From: Pseudomonadota bacterium
GTDB taxonomy: Bacteria > Pseudomonadota > Gammaproteobacteria > Steroidobacterales > SZUA-146
Reading direction: 5' to 3'
DNA: 64,000 nt
Assembly: GCA_039028935.1 (NCBI GenBank)
Contig: JBCCHD010000015.1
Coordinates: 1 to 64,000 of the forward strand
The first letter of the stretch is position 1. Every line of letters begins with the position of its first letter. The notes under the pieces were generated by a model. The model had not been told where the DNA came from. It searched no databases and saw only the letters and a list, made by a program, of their open reading frames with translations. The position numbers and the translations under genes are program-made. Positions 7,564 through 16,057 of the stretch are shown here, in pieces.

Positions 7564-8232
7564 ATGTCCACATCGGCAAAAATGATCGCGGCCCGCGCCG
7601 CGCTGAGTTACCTCAAACCCAACTCGATTGTGGGTGTTGGGACGGGCTCGACCGTCAACTGCTTTATCGACGCACTGGGCGAATCCGAACTTCAGCTCCA
7701 GGCAGCAATATCGAGTTCGGAAGCCTCGACTCGACGACTCAAGGATATTGGCGTGATGGTTGTCGATCTCAATGACGTCGACGCGTTCGATGTCTACGTG
7801 GACGGGGCCGACGAGGCCAACCCATCACTCGAACTGATCAAAGGCGGCGGCGGCGCGCTGACGCGAGAGAAAATCGTGGCACAGGCGGCCGAACAATTTA
7901 TCTGCATTGTCGATGAATCCAAACTAGTTGAAACGCTGGGCCAGTTCCCACTTCCGATTGAGGTCATACCCATGGCTCGGTCAAAAGTCGCACAGACTAT
8001 TGAAGAAGCCGGCGTTGAGGCACGCTATCGCGAGGGATTTGTTACCGACAACGGCTGCCACATTCTCGATGTGCATGGCTTGGCCATCGATCGCGCTCGG
8101 GATACCGAGTCGCAGCTGAATCAAATTCCCGGCGTCGTGACCGTTGGACTATTTGCCCATCGCCCCGCCGACGTGCTCATCGTGGGTGACGAATGTGGGG
8201 CCCGAGAAATTGCGCGCGCAGCACCGCGCTGA
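7564..8232 (+). CDS. rpiA: Ribose-5-phosphate isomerase A
   Basis: A 222-residue RpiA, which interconverts ribose-5-phosphate and ribulose-5-phosphate in the pentose phosphate pathway. The phosphate-binding loop GVGTGSTV lies at residues 24-31, the catalytic Asp region VDGADEAN at about 79-86 and [11 protein letters not shown] at 93-103, all family signatures. The length matches E. coli RpiA (219). The ribosome binding site is GGGAGAC ahead of ATG. It sits alone between two terminators. The related enzyme gene rpe lies at 12.7 kb. Confidence 0.96.
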   Translation: MSTSAKMIAARAALSYLKPNSIVGVGTGSTVNCFIDALGESELQLQAAISSSEASTRRLKDIGVMVVDLNDVDAFDVYVDGADEANPSLELIKGGGGALTREKIVAQAAEQFICIVDESKLVETLGQFPLPIEVIPMARSKVAQTIEEAGVEARYREGFVTDNGCHILDVHGLAIDRARDTESQLNQIPGVVTVGLFAHRPADVLIVGDECGAREIARAAPR

Positions 8233-8265
8233 GTGAATCGACGTCGCGCCACGTGAGCGGAGCAT

Positions 8266-8294
8266 AAAAAAACCGGCCAGCTGGCCGGTTTTTT
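8266..8294. terminator. Bidirectional terminator between rpiA and rpsI
   Basis: A perfect palindrome: A7, CCGGCCAG (8273-8280), CTGGCCGG (8281-8288), T6. With A-tract and T-tract on both sides it can stop rpiA transcripts on the plus strand and rplM-rpsI transcripts on the minus strand. Confidence 0.93.
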
Positions 8295-8312
8295 GTCGGT
8301 AGTCGTGTCTGT

Positions 8313-8705
8313 TTAGCGTTTCGAGAACTGAGTGGCTCGACGCGCTTTGCGCAAGCCCACTTTCTTACGCTCCACTTCACGGGCGTCGCGCGTTACGAAC
8401 CCTGCTGCGCGCAGTGGACGACGATTTTCTTCATCGTAGTGCATCAGAGCGCGGGTAATGCCATGACGGATAGCGCCGGCCTGTCCAGTCGTGCCACCAC
8501 CTTTGACCGACACATTGATGTCGAACGTGGTTTCGGCATTTACCACTTCAAGCGGCTGTCGCACGATCATGCGCGCCGTTTGCCGTCCGAAGAACTCGTC
8601 AAGCGGCTGGTTGTTCACAGTGATGTTGCCACTGCCGGATTTCATGTAGACACGAGCGGTAGAGGTTTTGCGTCGACCGGTGCCGTAATACTGTTCGGTT
8701 GCCAT
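8313..8705 (-). CDS. rpsI: 30S ribosomal protein S9
   Basis: A 130-residue S9, matching E. coli in length. It begins [20 protein letters not shown], contains [14 protein letters not shown], and ends in the basic tail [12 protein letters not shown], whose last residues reach the ribosomal P site. The open frame extends 23 codons further upstream, but ATG 8705 gives the conserved N-terminus. It is the second gene of the rplM-rpsI operon, 13 bases after rplM. Confidence 0.97.
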   Translation of the reverse strand: MATEQYYGTGRRKTSTARVYMKSGSGNITVNNQPLDEFFGRQTARMIVRQPLEVVNAETTFDINVSVKGGGTTGQAGAIRHGITRALMHYDEENRRPLRAAGFVTRDAREVERKKVGLRKARRATQFSKR

Positions 8706-8718
8706 GCTGATTCCTGCG

Positions 8719-9147
8719 TTAAATTTCGAGAGTCTGAGGCTGCTGTGCGGCGTGCGGATGCTCCGCACCGGCAAACACGCGAAGCTTCTTGAGCATCTGA
8801 CGGCCCAGTGAGTTCTTTGGCAACATGCCCCGGACGGCGGTCATCAGCACACTCTCAGGATCACGCGCCATTCGCTTATCGAGGCGCTCTGACTTCAGGT
8901 TGCCGATGTAACCGGTGTAATGGTGGTACATCTTCTGCGTGAGCTTGTTGCCAGTCACGTGGATTTTATCGGCGTTGACCACGACGATATAATCGCCGGT
9001 GTCGACATGGGGCGTGAACTCGGCCTTGTGCTTGCCACGCAAACGGCGCGCCAGCTCACTGGCCAAACGTCCGAGCGTCAGCCCGTCGGCATCCACGACG
9101 TACCAGTCGCGTTTCACTTCAGCCGGTTTTGCTGAAAACGTCTTCAT
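8719..9147 (-). CDS. rplM: 50S ribosomal protein L13
   Basis: A 142-residue L13, the same length as the E. coli protein. Typical segments are [20 protein letters not shown] at the start, [33 protein letters not shown], and [17 protein letters not shown] use the second Met (9147), which follows GGAG at good spacing; an ATG two codons earlier is in frame. It is the first gene of the rplM-rpsI operon. In E. coli, L13 represses this operon through its leader; the roughly 55-base leader here could serve the same role but I did not fold it. Confidence 0.97.
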   Translation of the reverse strand: MKTFSAKPAEVKRDWYVVDADGLTLGRLASELARRLRGKHKAEFTPHVDTGDYIVVVNADKIHVTGNKLTQKMYHHYTGYIGNLKSERLDKRMARDPESVLMTAVRGMLPKNSLGRQMLKKLRVFAGAEHPHAAQQPQTLEI

Positions 9148-9207
9148 TATCAATGTTCTCCAGGGTGCCGCGCAGGACGAAGCCAGCGCTAGCGCGAAAG
9201 GACGGCA

Positions 9208-9236
9208 ATTTTAATGGAGGTGCGTGCGGATTGCAA
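9208..9236 (-). promoter_or_regulatory. Candidate sigma-70 promoter for rplM-rpsI
   Basis: On the minus strand, TTGCAA (9236-9231), a 17-base spacer and TAAAAT (9213-9208). The start would fall at about 9201, giving a leader of roughly 55 bases to the rplM ATG. Confidence 0.6.
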
Positions 9237-9323
9237 CGCCGCAAACAACGGAAATTCGCCTTCAATCTCAATAAATTAATTATTATATTTCAGCGGCTTA
9301 CGCTATTTGCTGGGCTTGAACAC

Positions 9324-9377
9324 AAAAAACAGGGTCCGCGGTGACGCCAGCGAGAGGCTCGGAAGTCGCCGCGGACC
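9324..9377 (-). terminator. Intrinsic terminator after the DUF481 gene
   Basis: On the minus strand, GGTCCGCGGCGAC (9377-9365) pairs with GTCACCGCGGACC (9345-9333), a 13-bp stem with one G-U pair. It is followed by a T6 run (9329-9324). It lies 11 bases after the stop of the DUF481 gene. Confidence 0.85.
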
Positions 9378-9387
9378 GGTGAATCGC

Positions 9388-10089
9388 TCAAAACGCGTAC
9401 TCCAGATTAATGGACGTAAACGTGTCGGTCTTGTCGAATCCGGCCGGTACGTCGGAGTTATTGTTCACGGTAAATCCCAGCACCAATGACAGTGCATCGC
9501 GGATCTTCGTGTTGAGTTCAGACACCGCAATGGTGTTGGTATTGTCACCACCAATTTCAACCGCCAGGGTCTGAGTAAACGTCGACGTGTCGCTGATGTT
9601 GAACAGATAATCGCCGGCAAGTCGCACAATCGCGCTGCTATCATCCGTACCGTCAATGAAGTCCTGCTGACGATGACCAACGCCAATCTCCGCGTTAAGC
9701 TCGTGACGCTCATTTTTGACCAGACGACGCCCGTAGCCCAGCGTCTCAGACAGCGACTGTTCGACACTGCTAATTTTGTCTTTGTCGTAGTTGATACCGC
9801 CAAACCAGTAATCGAAATCGCGAATGTCCCACTTCGCCTTGTATCCCAGGCTGTAGCGCTCAGCGGTGCTCTCACCATTGGATTCGGCACCCAGCGCGAG
9901 CAGCGCTAATTCGTGAGTCCAACGACCAACGGCATAGCCGACATCGAGAGTGCCATTGACGCTGGTTGATTCCGAGTTGCCGGTGGTGGCCAAGTAGCCT
10001 AATCCGGCCTTCGCCGTCCAGGGTCCGTCCTCGGCTGCTGCTGTCGCACTGACGAATATCGCCAGCAATGCTATTGCGGTCCTTTTCAT
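9388..10089 (-). CDS. DUF481 (YdiY-type) outer membrane protein
   Basis: A 233-residue protein with a signal peptide (MKRTAIALLAIFVSATAAAE, cleavage after AAA). The mature part is a run of amphipathic beta-strands with many Gly, Tyr and Trp, ending in a C-terminal Phe, as in outer membrane beta-barrels. The motif GYLATTGNSESTSVNG is typical of DUF481/YdiY proteins. In E. coli, YdiY is acid-inducible and of unknown function; here nothing in the sequence identifies a substrate. It is transcribed alone, with its own promoter and terminator. Confidence 0.85.
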   Translation of the reverse strand: MKRTAIALLAIFVSATAAAEDGPWTAKAGLGYLATTGNSESTSVNGTLDVGYAVGRWTHELALLALGAESNGESTAERYSLGYKAKWDIRDFDYWFGGINYDKDKISSVEQSLSETLGYGRRLVKNERHELNAEIGVGHRQQDFIDGTDDSSAIVRLAGDYLFNISDTSTFTQTLAVEIGGDNTNTIAVSELNTKIRDALSLVLGFTVNNNSDVPAGFDKTDTFTSINLEYAF

Positions 10090-10169
10090 TGCCCTTACCT
10101 CGTTTCAGATCATGAATTTGCCGTTGAGCAACACCAGCCAAAGCCCGGTGCCTGCTCCGATGGCCGCGT

Positions 10170-10197
10170 ATAGTACGGTATTCTAGCCGCACTGCAA
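10170..10197 (-). promoter_or_regulatory. Candidate sigma-70 promoter for the DUF481 gene
   Basis: On the minus strand, TTGCAG (10197-10192), a 16-base spacer and TACTAT (10175-10170). The start near 10163 gives a leader of about 75 bases with GAGGTAAGG as ribosome binding site. Confidence 0.5.
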
Positions 10198-10491
10198 CAG
10201 GCGAACTGTAAAATCTGATGTGAGTGTGGCCCCAGCTCTTCAGAACGATCAATTGCGGCCGATTACTCAATCTATAGAAGGACTTAATGCCCTGCACGGC
10301 AGAATTCGCAAGCCTCCCGTCGCCCGCAATCGGCTGTGGACAACCGGTGGACGGTACGATCTTGTCCAAAACCCGCCGGCGCGACGCCATCGAAAGGCCG
10401 TTGTCGGGCTAGGCACTGGAGGCGGCTTCGCCACACCAATACGTTAAATCGTGTCGTGTGTCACATGTTTTCCACGCCCAACTGCTAGAAT
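10198..10491. other. Non-coding gap between the DUF481 promoter and coq7
   Basis: About 290 bases with no credible ORF: the frames that cross it lack start signals and sequence character. It contains TATAGA at about 10273-10278 with TTGCGG 14 bases upstream, too close for a normal promoter, and TAGAAT at 10486-10491 just ahead of coq7. No RNA family is recognised. It could hold a small RNA or the coq7 regulatory region. Confidence 0.4.
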
Positions 10492-10497
10492 ATGTTA

Positions 10498-11145
10498 ATG
10501 AACAGTCGACGACTCACACCACTGGATACCCTCATTGCGGGCTTCGACACCACGCTTCGCCAGATTGCGGGAGCCGGTCAATCGTCGAGCCGACCAACGC
10601 CAGCGCCCGAGCAAGACGAAGCGGCGACGTTGACGCGTAGCGAGGCCGTGCTGTCCGGACGACTCATGCGAGTCAATCACGCGGGCGAAGTGGCGGCCCA
10701 AGCGCTTTACCGTGGCCAGGCGATGGCGACACGCGACGAACGTGTGCGCGACGCCATGCACGAAGCGGCGGAGGAAGAAACCGATCATCTGGTGTGGTGC
10801 AAAGAACGGCTCGATGAGCTCGGCGCGCAACCCAGTGTTCTCAACCCATTTTGGTACGCCGGCTCATTCGCTCTTGGTTTTCTCGCGGGCAAAGCTGGGG
10901 ACGACTGGAGCCTTGGCTTTGTTGGCGAAACCGAACGACAAGTCGAGCAACATATCGACAGTCATCTGGCGCGTCTGCCACAGAGCGATCACCGCAGCCG
11001 CGCGATTTTGGAGGTCATGAAAGAAGACGAGGCTCGCCATGGCGAGAAGGCGATGGCAGCCGGTGGTCGCCAACTGCCCCCATTGGTGCAGTCAGTAATG
11101 ACCCTCACATCCAAAGTCATGACCAAAGGCGCTTTTTGGCTATAG
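10498..11145 (+). CDS. coq7: COQ7-type 3-demethoxyubiquinol 3-hydroxylase
   Basis: A 215-residue di-iron carboxylate hydroxylase that carries out the late C6 hydroxylation in ubiquinone synthesis, replacing UbiF in many proteobacteria. Two ferritin-like ligand sets are visible: NHAGEVAAQALYRGQ with EEETDHLVW, and GETERQVEQHIDSHL with EDEARHGEKA, giving the Glu and ExxH ligands. The N-terminal PLDTLIAGFDTTLRQIAG is typical. An ATG two codons earlier (10492) is in frame. I prefer 10498 because a TAGAAT -10-like box at 10486-10491 would place the transcript start there. Confidence 0.93.
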   Translation: MNSRRLTPLDTLIAGFDTTLRQIAGAGQSSSRPTPAPEQDEAATLTRSEAVLSGRLMRVNHAGEVAAQALYRGQAMATRDERVRDAMHEAAEEETDHLVWCKERLDELGAQPSVLNPFWYAGSFALGFLAGKAGDDWSLGFVGETERQVEQHIDSHLARLPQSDHRSRAILEVMKEDEARHGEKAMAAGGRQLPPLVQSVMTLTSKVMTKGAFWL

Positions 11146-11238
11146 GAATGGCGCTTTTTTATCGTACAATCAATAAATTGCTGATACACTCTCGCGTAAT
11201 ATCTTGTTTATACGCCCAAGTTAAATAAAGAGGTCACG

Positions 11239-11895
11239 ATGGAAGTCAAAGAAAAGAACTTTAGTGAGGTGCCGGCCATCAATCGGTTTCTCAACTACTG
11301 TCGAATGCGCACCGTGCCATCCAAGACGGTCGTGATTCATGCGGGCGACCTGCCGGACATCCTCTACTACATCGTAGCGGGCAGCGTTGAGGTCATGATC
11401 GAAGACGAGGACGGCAACGAAATGGTGTTGGCCTACCTCAATAAAGGTGAGTTCTTTGGCGAGATGGGGCTCTTTTACGAGCAGCCAACGCGAAGCGCCT
11501 GGGTGCGTACACGTACCGAATGCGAAATTGCCGAAATGACCTACCCCCGCTTTCGTCAAATTGCGTCAGAAAGCCCCGGGCTGGTTTTCGAACTGGCCAC
11601 GCAGCTCGCCAGCCGTTTGAACCGCACCAATCAAAAACTCGGTGATTTAGCGTTCGTCGATGTGACCGGTCGGATCGCTCACGCTTTGATGGATCTTTGT
11701 AATGAGCCCGATGCCATGACCCACCCTGACGGCATGCAAATAAAAGTGAGCCGCCAAGAGCTGAGCCGTCTTGTGGGCTGCTCGCGCGAAATGGCGGGGC
11801 GCGTGCTCAAGGTCTTAGAAGAGCAAGGCCTGGTCACCGCCAGCGGCAAAACCATTGTGGTGTTCAACGCCCGACCTGGACAACAGCGCGCGTAA
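11239..11895 (+). CDS. crp: cAMP receptor protein (Crp/Vfr type)
   Basis: A 218-residue global regulator. The N-terminal cyclic-nucleotide domain has GEFFGEMGLF (70-79) and the phosphate-capping Arg85-Ser86 in TRSAWVR. The dimer and hinge helix contains LASRLNRTNQKLGDLAF followed by DVTGRIA. The C-terminal winged helix-turn-helix is SRQELSRLVGCSREMAGRVL (171-190). The sequence tracks E. coli CRP and Pseudomonas Vfr closely, including the Thr-Asn/Thr-Ser cAMP contact in the C-helix. AAAGAGG precedes the ATG. A convergent terminator separates it from trpG/pabA. In Pseudomonas, vfr also sits beside trpGDC and near coq7. Confidence 0.95.
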   Translation: MEVKEKNFSEVPAINRFLNYCRMRTVPSKTVVIHAGDLPDILYYIVAGSVEVMIEDEDGNEMVLAYLNKGEFFGEMGLFYEQPTRSAWVRTRTECEIAEMTYPRFRQIASESPGLVFELATQLASRLNRTNQKLGDLAFVDVTGRIAHALMDLCNEPDAMTHPDGMQIKVSRQELSRLVGCSREMAGRVLKVLEEQGLVTASGKTIVVFNARPGQQRA

Positions 11896-11956
11896 GCACC
11901 GACAACCGTTCTAGGCCGGGAATCGCAATGCCCGAGCCGGACACGAACGACACACT

Positions 11957-11984
11957 AAAAAGCAGCGCCTGGCGCTGCTTTTTT
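11957..11984. terminator. Bidirectional terminator between crp and trpG/pabA
   Basis: A5, GCAGCGCC (11962-11969), one-base loop region, GGCGCTGC (11971-11978), T6. It is symmetric, so it can serve crp on the plus strand and trpG/pabA on the minus strand. Confidence 0.92.
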
Positions 11985-12042
11985 GTGGATTACCCTTTTT
12001 CGTCTGGATGCCGGGGCGCACCGTTCTCCCACATCCGCCGCA

Positions 12043-12621
12043 CTACGCGGCGATAAAATTCGCCAGCATCTGGTGACCAAACTCGGTAAAAATCGCCTCA
12101 GGGTGAAACTGAACGCCGTAAATGGGGTACTGACGGTGTCTGAGTCCCATGATTTCATCGCGGCCACCCGCATCGTCAAGGGACCAGGCATTAATCTCAA
12201 GCGTGTCGGGCACACTATTGGCCTTGACCACCAACGAATGATACCGCGTCGCCTCAAACGGATTGGGCAAGTCGGCAAACACGTGCTTACCATCATGGGT
12301 GATGGGTGAGGTTTTGCCGTGCATCACACGGCGAGCATGAACCACGTCAGCGCCAAAACATTCCGCGATTACCTGGTGCCCCAAACACACGCCCAAAATG
12401 GGCGTGCTCGCGCCGAACGATTTCACCACGTCGCCGGATACGCCGGCATCGGCAGGTGTGCCAGGGCCCGGGGAAATAACGATTCGGGCAGGATTGAGCG
12501 CCCGAATCGCATCCACCGTCAGTGCGTCATTACGAAACACCTGCACTTCTTGTTTCAGCTCCTGCAAATACTGAACAAGGTTAAACGTGAACGAATCGTA
12601 GTTATCGATCATAAGAAGCAT
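12043..12621 (-). CDS. trpG: Glutamine amidotransferase: anthranilate/aminodeoxychorismate synthase component II
   Basis: A 192-residue class I glutamine amidotransferase. It begins [19 protein letters not shown], has the oxyanion strand ISPGPGTP, catalytic Cys79 in GVCLGHQ, and the His173-Glu175 pair in FHPEAI. It supplies ammonia from glutamine to TrpE (tryptophan) or PabB (folate). TrpG and PabA cannot be separated reliably by sequence, and many bacteria use one protein for both. The chosen ATG 12621 removes an eight-residue extension. It follows rpe by 51 bases on the same strand. The expected trpD and trpC genes are not downstream: the terminator shared with crp comes directly after it. 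Confidence 0.9.
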   Translation of the reverse strand: MLLMIDNYDSFTFNLVQYLQELKQEVQVFRNDALTVDAIRALNPARIVISPGPGTPADAGVSGDVVKSFGASTPILGVCLGHQVIAECFGADVVHARRVMHGKTSPITHDGKHVFADLPNPFEATRYHSLVVKANSVPDTLEINAWSLDDAGGRDEIMGLRHRQYPIYGVQFHPEAIFTEFGHQMLANFIAA

Positions 12622-12672
12622 AGAGATCGTCCGTTCGCTCGGCACGCATTCGCAGCCCGAAGCCTGCCTGAT

Positions 12673-13347
12673 TCAACCTGCAACGGTGGCCAGTTCAGCG
12701 CGCATGCGACCAATCACGTCGCGGTAGTCGTGTTCATTAAAGATCGCCGATCCTGCAACAAAGGTGTCCGCGCCCGCCGCTGCAATCTCGGCAATGTTAT
12801 TGACCTTTACGCCCCCATCAATCTCAAGTCGAATGGACTGCCCACTTTGATCGATGCGCCGGCGTGCCTCGCGCAGCTTATTCAACGCTGATGGTATAAA
12901 CGATTGCCCACCAAAGCCTGGATTCACAGACATGACTAGAATCATGTCGAGCTTATCCATCACATAGTCAAGACAATCGAGCGGTGTGGCGGGATTGAAA
13001 ACCAAACCGGCTTTGCAGCCCTGTTCGCGTATGAGCTGCAGCGTGCGATCGATGTGTTCCGAGGCCTCCGGATGAAACGTGATGTAGCTCGCGCCTGCCT
13101 CAGCAAAATCACCGACAATTCGATCAACCGGCTTGACCATCAGGTGCACATCGATGGGTGCCGAGACACCGTGATTTCGCAGCGCTTCGCACACCAATGG
13201 ACCGATGGTCAAATTGGGCACGTAATGATTATCCATCACATCGAAATGCACAATATCCGCACCGGCTGCCAACACGTCATCGACTTCCTGGCCAAGCCGA
13301 GCAAAGTCCGCGGAGAGAATCGAGGGGGCGATTTGAAAGTCGGTCAT
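12673..13347 (-). CDS. rpe: Ribulose-phosphate 3-epimerase
   Basis: A 224-residue TIM-barrel enzyme that interconverts ribulose-5-phosphate and xylulose-5-phosphate. Typical segments are [33 protein letters not shown] (metal ligands His and Asp), [28 protein letters not shown] and [10 protein letters not shown]. The start is ATG 13347, preceded by GGGAAC; an in-frame ATG four codons upstream overlaps that site. In many relatives rpe is followed by gph and trpE; here trpG/pabA follows directly. Confidence 0.96.
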   Translation of the reverse strand: MTDFQIAPSILSADFARLGQEVDDVLAAGADIVHFDVMDNHYVPNLTIGPLVCEALRNHGVSAPIDVHLMVKPVDRIVGDFAEAGASYITFHPEASEHIDRTLQLIREQGCKAGLVFNPATPLDCLDYVMDKLDMILVMSVNPGFGGQSFIPSALNKLREARRRIDQSGQSIRLEIDGGVKVNNIAEIAAAGADTFVAGSAIFNEHDYRDVIGRMRAELATVAG

Positions 13348-13421
13348 GATGGTTCCCATAGAGCATAGACAACCAGGCGGCCGGAGGGCGATTGCCTGGC
13401 GATTTTTAGCGCGCCGATAGT

Positions 13422-14204
13422 CTAACGCAGGTTGCGGGCCTCTTTAATCTTTTCGTAGGCATCACGGCACTCGGCGAGTCGTTGCTTAGCTTCCTCGCGC
13501 TGGCCAGCAGACACGTCATCCCCGAGTAGTTTGTCAGGATGCAGGCGATTCACCCATCGTCGGTAGGCAGTTTTGACCTCTTGATCACTGGCCTCTGGAC
13601 TCAGCTCCAATTGCGCGTAGGCCGCATCGAGCGACGACTTGCCTTGCGGCGTCTGGGTGCGAAGTGACGCCTCAATTACCGCCATCTGAACGCGACTGAT
13701 GCCAAGATGATGGCAGACCTCCCATGCACGTTTACGCGTCGCTGGATGTATCTGATGGTCAGCCAGCATAATGGTGAGCTGTGCCTGTACGAAGGTGGTG
13801 ATGGTGGGCCGGTGGTTGTTAGTGATGTCGCGCACATTGCGCAAGACTTCAGCGAGTGGGAAGCCCTTGCTCTTGCCCTCGTTAAAACACTCGATTGCGT
13901 GACGCTTCTGCCCGGGACTCAGTTTCCACGCATTCATGACACCACTGGCGGCCTCGATTTCTTCCTCCGAGACTCGTCCGTCCGACTTTGCGATATGACC
14001 CATGACGGCAAACGTCGCATAAAACAGATGCCGGGAGCTCGATGGCGATGCCGGCTCTTCGTCCTCGGACACATCCCGCAATCCGCGGTCGAACTGATGC
14101 CCGATCAATGCCCCGACCAACGCACCGGGCAAGCCGCGAATCACCAGCCCCAGCAATGCGCCGATGGCCTTACCCCACCATGGTCCATCCAAAAACTTGA
14201 ACAC
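13422..14204 (-). CDS. djlA: DjlA-type membrane co-chaperone (TerB and J domains)
   Basis: A 260-residue protein with a Gly-rich N-terminal membrane segment ([20 protein letters not shown], about 11-36), a TerB-like helical domain (about 58-180, with [15 protein letters not shown]), and a C-terminal J domain with the HPD tripeptide at 222-224 in NRLHPDKLL. DjlA is an inner-membrane co-chaperone that stimulates DnaK and affects capsule and envelope signalling. Domain order and length match DjlA. It is divergent from purC, with about 100 bases between the two starts. Confidence 0.9.
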   Translation of the reverse strand: MFKFLDGPWWGKAIGALLGLVIRGLPGALVGALIGHQFDRGLRDVSEDEEPASPSSSRHLFYATFAVMGHIAKSDGRVSEEEIEAASGVMNAWKLSPGQKRHAIECFNEGKSKGFPLAEVLRNVRDITNNHRPTITTFVQAQLTIMLADHQIHPATRKRAWEVCHHLGISRVQMAVIEASLRTQTPQGKSSLDAAYAQLELSPEASDQEVKTAYRRWVNRLHPDKLLGDDVSAGQREEAKQRLAECRDAYEKIKEARNLR

Positions 14205-14307
14205 ACATTCTCCCGAACGTCTATCGTGCCGGTATGGTAGCAGTTTATACTCCTCCTTTAATCACGCCCGCGTTCGCTCCGGGCCTGGCCTTACCGGATC
14301 CAAAACT

Positions 14308-15201
14308 ATGGTTGAATCGCCCCGCGCCCTTCAGGAGTCAACGCTGACTTCGTTGCCCTTGGTTCACCGCGGTAAAGTGCGCGACAGCTACGCCGTTGGT
14401 GACGACCATTTACTTATAGTAGCCAGCGATCGGCTCTCGGCATTCGACGTCATTTTGCCCACACCCGTGCCGTCCAAAGGACGCATACTGACCGACATCT
14501 CGAATTTCTGGTTTTCCAAAACCGGTCACATCGTGGCGAATCACCTGACGGACATCGCCGTCGAGGACGTGCTGACTGACCCCCACGAACGTGCTCAGGC
14601 GCTTGGACGGTCGGTGGTCGTGCAGCGCCTAACGCCATTGCCGGCCGAAGCGGTGATCCGTGGCTATCTTATCGGCTCGGGTTGGAAAGACTATCAAGCC
14701 ACGGGGTCGGTGTGCGGCATCGCACTGCCCGACGGGCTGGCGCTGGCCGAACGCTTGCCCGACGCCATTTTCACACCGGCCACTAAAGCGGCGGTTGGCG
14801 ATCACGACGAGAATATCTCTTTCGATACGCTCAGCGAACTTATCGGTTCCGATCGCGCACAGCAGCTGTCCGATATCTCTCACGCCCTGTATGCCTTTGC
14901 AGCCGAGTTTGCGCTGCGCAAAGGCATTATCATTGCCGACACCAAATTCGAATTCGGCCTCAATTCACATGACGAAGTGGTGCTGATGGACGAAGTCTTG
15001 ACCCCCGACTCATCGCGCTTTTGGCCGCAAAGTTGTTACGCCACCGGCATTAGCCCGCCAAGTTACGATAAGCAATTTGTACGCGACTACCTGGAGACGC
15101 TCGACTGGGATAAGACCGCACCTGGCCCCACCATTCCCGAAAACGTTCTTAAGAAAACCGCGGACAAATATCGCGAAGCGCGGGATCTGCTACTCACCTA
15201 G
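14308..15201 (+). CDS. purC: Phosphoribosylaminoimidazole-succinocarboxamide synthase
   Basis: A 297-residue SAICAR synthase of the longer type. It joins CAIR and aspartate with ATP in purine synthesis. Signatures are [13 protein letters not shown] (phosphate loop), [38 protein letters not shown] and [18 protein letters not shown] 14308 gives the conserved N-terminus; the frame stays open 48 codons upstream without family similarity. The last 12 bases overlap the end of the convergent BtuF-like gene. A TATACT box at 14246-14251 may be the -10. Confidence 0.95.
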   Translation: MVESPRALQESTLTSLPLVHRGKVRDSYAVGDDHLLIVASDRLSAFDVILPTPVPSKGRILTDISNFWFSKTGHIVANHLTDIAVEDVLTDPHERAQALGRSVVVQRLTPLPAEAVIRGYLIGSGWKDYQATGSVCGIALPDGLALAERLPDAIFTPATKAAVGDHDENISFDTLSELIGSDRAQQLSDISHALYAFAAEFALRKGIIIADTKFEFGLNSHDEVVLMDEVLTPDSSRFWPQSCYATGISPPSYDKQFVRDYLETLDWDKTAPGPTIPENVLKKTADKYREARDLLLT

Positions 15202-15993
15202 GCGCGCTGTTACCCATGCGCTAATAATGGCGTGTAGCGCGTCGAGACCGTCTGTGAGCGCAGCGGGTCCGGGCTGCAGAATCATGGCCGATTTTATTTC
15301 AAAAATTTGTTTGTCGCGCACCGCCGGGATGGCGTCCCAACCGTCGCGCGCCGCCACTCGCTCAGGACGAAATTTCTTGCCGCACCACGAACCGATAATA
15401 ATATCGGGTGACCGCTCCACGACTGTTTGTCGGTCGGGAATAATGCGGTTCTTACCCAGACTCTCCGCCGCCAGTTCGGCAAAACAGTCGCGGCCTCCGG
15501 CGATGGTGACCAGCTCCGACACCCACTGTATCCCGCTGATCAACGGATCGTCCCATTCCTCAAAATACACGCGGGGTTTTACGGCGTACTGGTGAGTCAG
15601 CTGCCGCAGCGCGTCGACCTTTTGTTCGAGTTCGGTCGCCAGCTGCAGCGCCCGGTCGGCCGCACCGACCATCGCCCCCAGCTGCGCGATCATGGTGACA
15701 ATCTGGTCCACGCTACGGTGATTAAACACATGAACTTCAATCCCATGCGAGATGAGCTCTCGGGCGATGTCCGCTTGCAGATCGGAAAAACCCAGTACCA
15801 GATCGGGCTCAAGCGCCAAAATGCGATCGATCTTGGCCGAAGTAAACGCCGACACTTTGGGTTTTTCTTTGCGCGCTCTTGGCGGACGCACGGTAAACCC
15901 CGAAATACCCACGATGCGGTCCTCTTCACCGAGCAAATAGAGCGTTTCGGTGGTTTCTTCGGTGAGACAAACAATTCGTTCCGGCCAGCGCAT
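15190..15993 (-). CDS. BtuF/FecB-type (helical-backbone) cobalamin-binding-like protein
   Basis: A 267-residue protein of the periplasmic-binding-protein fold used for corrinoids and siderophores. It opens [20 protein letters not shown] and has the two-lobe pattern [28 protein letters not shown] and [13 protein letters not shown] typical of cobalamin-binding proteins. No signal peptide or lipobox is seen at this start or just upstream, so it appears cytoplasmic, unlike a genuine BtuF. No BtuC or BtuD gene is adjacent. The gene overlaps the 3' end of purC tail-to-tail by 12 bases. Confidence 0.75.
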   Translation of the reverse strand: MRWPERIVCLTEETTETLYLLGEEDRIVGISGFTVRPPRARKEKPKVSAFTSAKIDRILALEPDLVLGFSDLQADIARELISHGIEVHVFNHRSVDQIVTMIAQLGAMVGAADRALQLATELEQKVDALRQLTHQYAVKPRVYFEEWDDPLISGIQWVSELVTIAGGRDCFAELAAESLGKNRIIPDRQTVVERSPDIIIGSWCGKKFRPERVAARDGWDAIPAVRDKQIFEIKSAMILQPGPAALTDGLDALHAIISAWVTARLGE

Positions 15994-16057
15994 ACTCTCT
16001 CCCAGCGACTTGCACCCTAGGCTTTGGGCGTGCCACAGTCTACGCTCTGTGCAGCTT

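Noticed and set aside
11100-11165. A terminator after coq7
   Set aside because: GGCGCTTTTT occurs twice as a direct repeat, not inverted, so no stable hairpin forms.
15950-16057. The longer N-terminus of the YihY-family protein starting at 15950
   Set aside because: It overlaps the start of the opposite-strand BtuF-like gene and adds residues without hydrophobic or family character.
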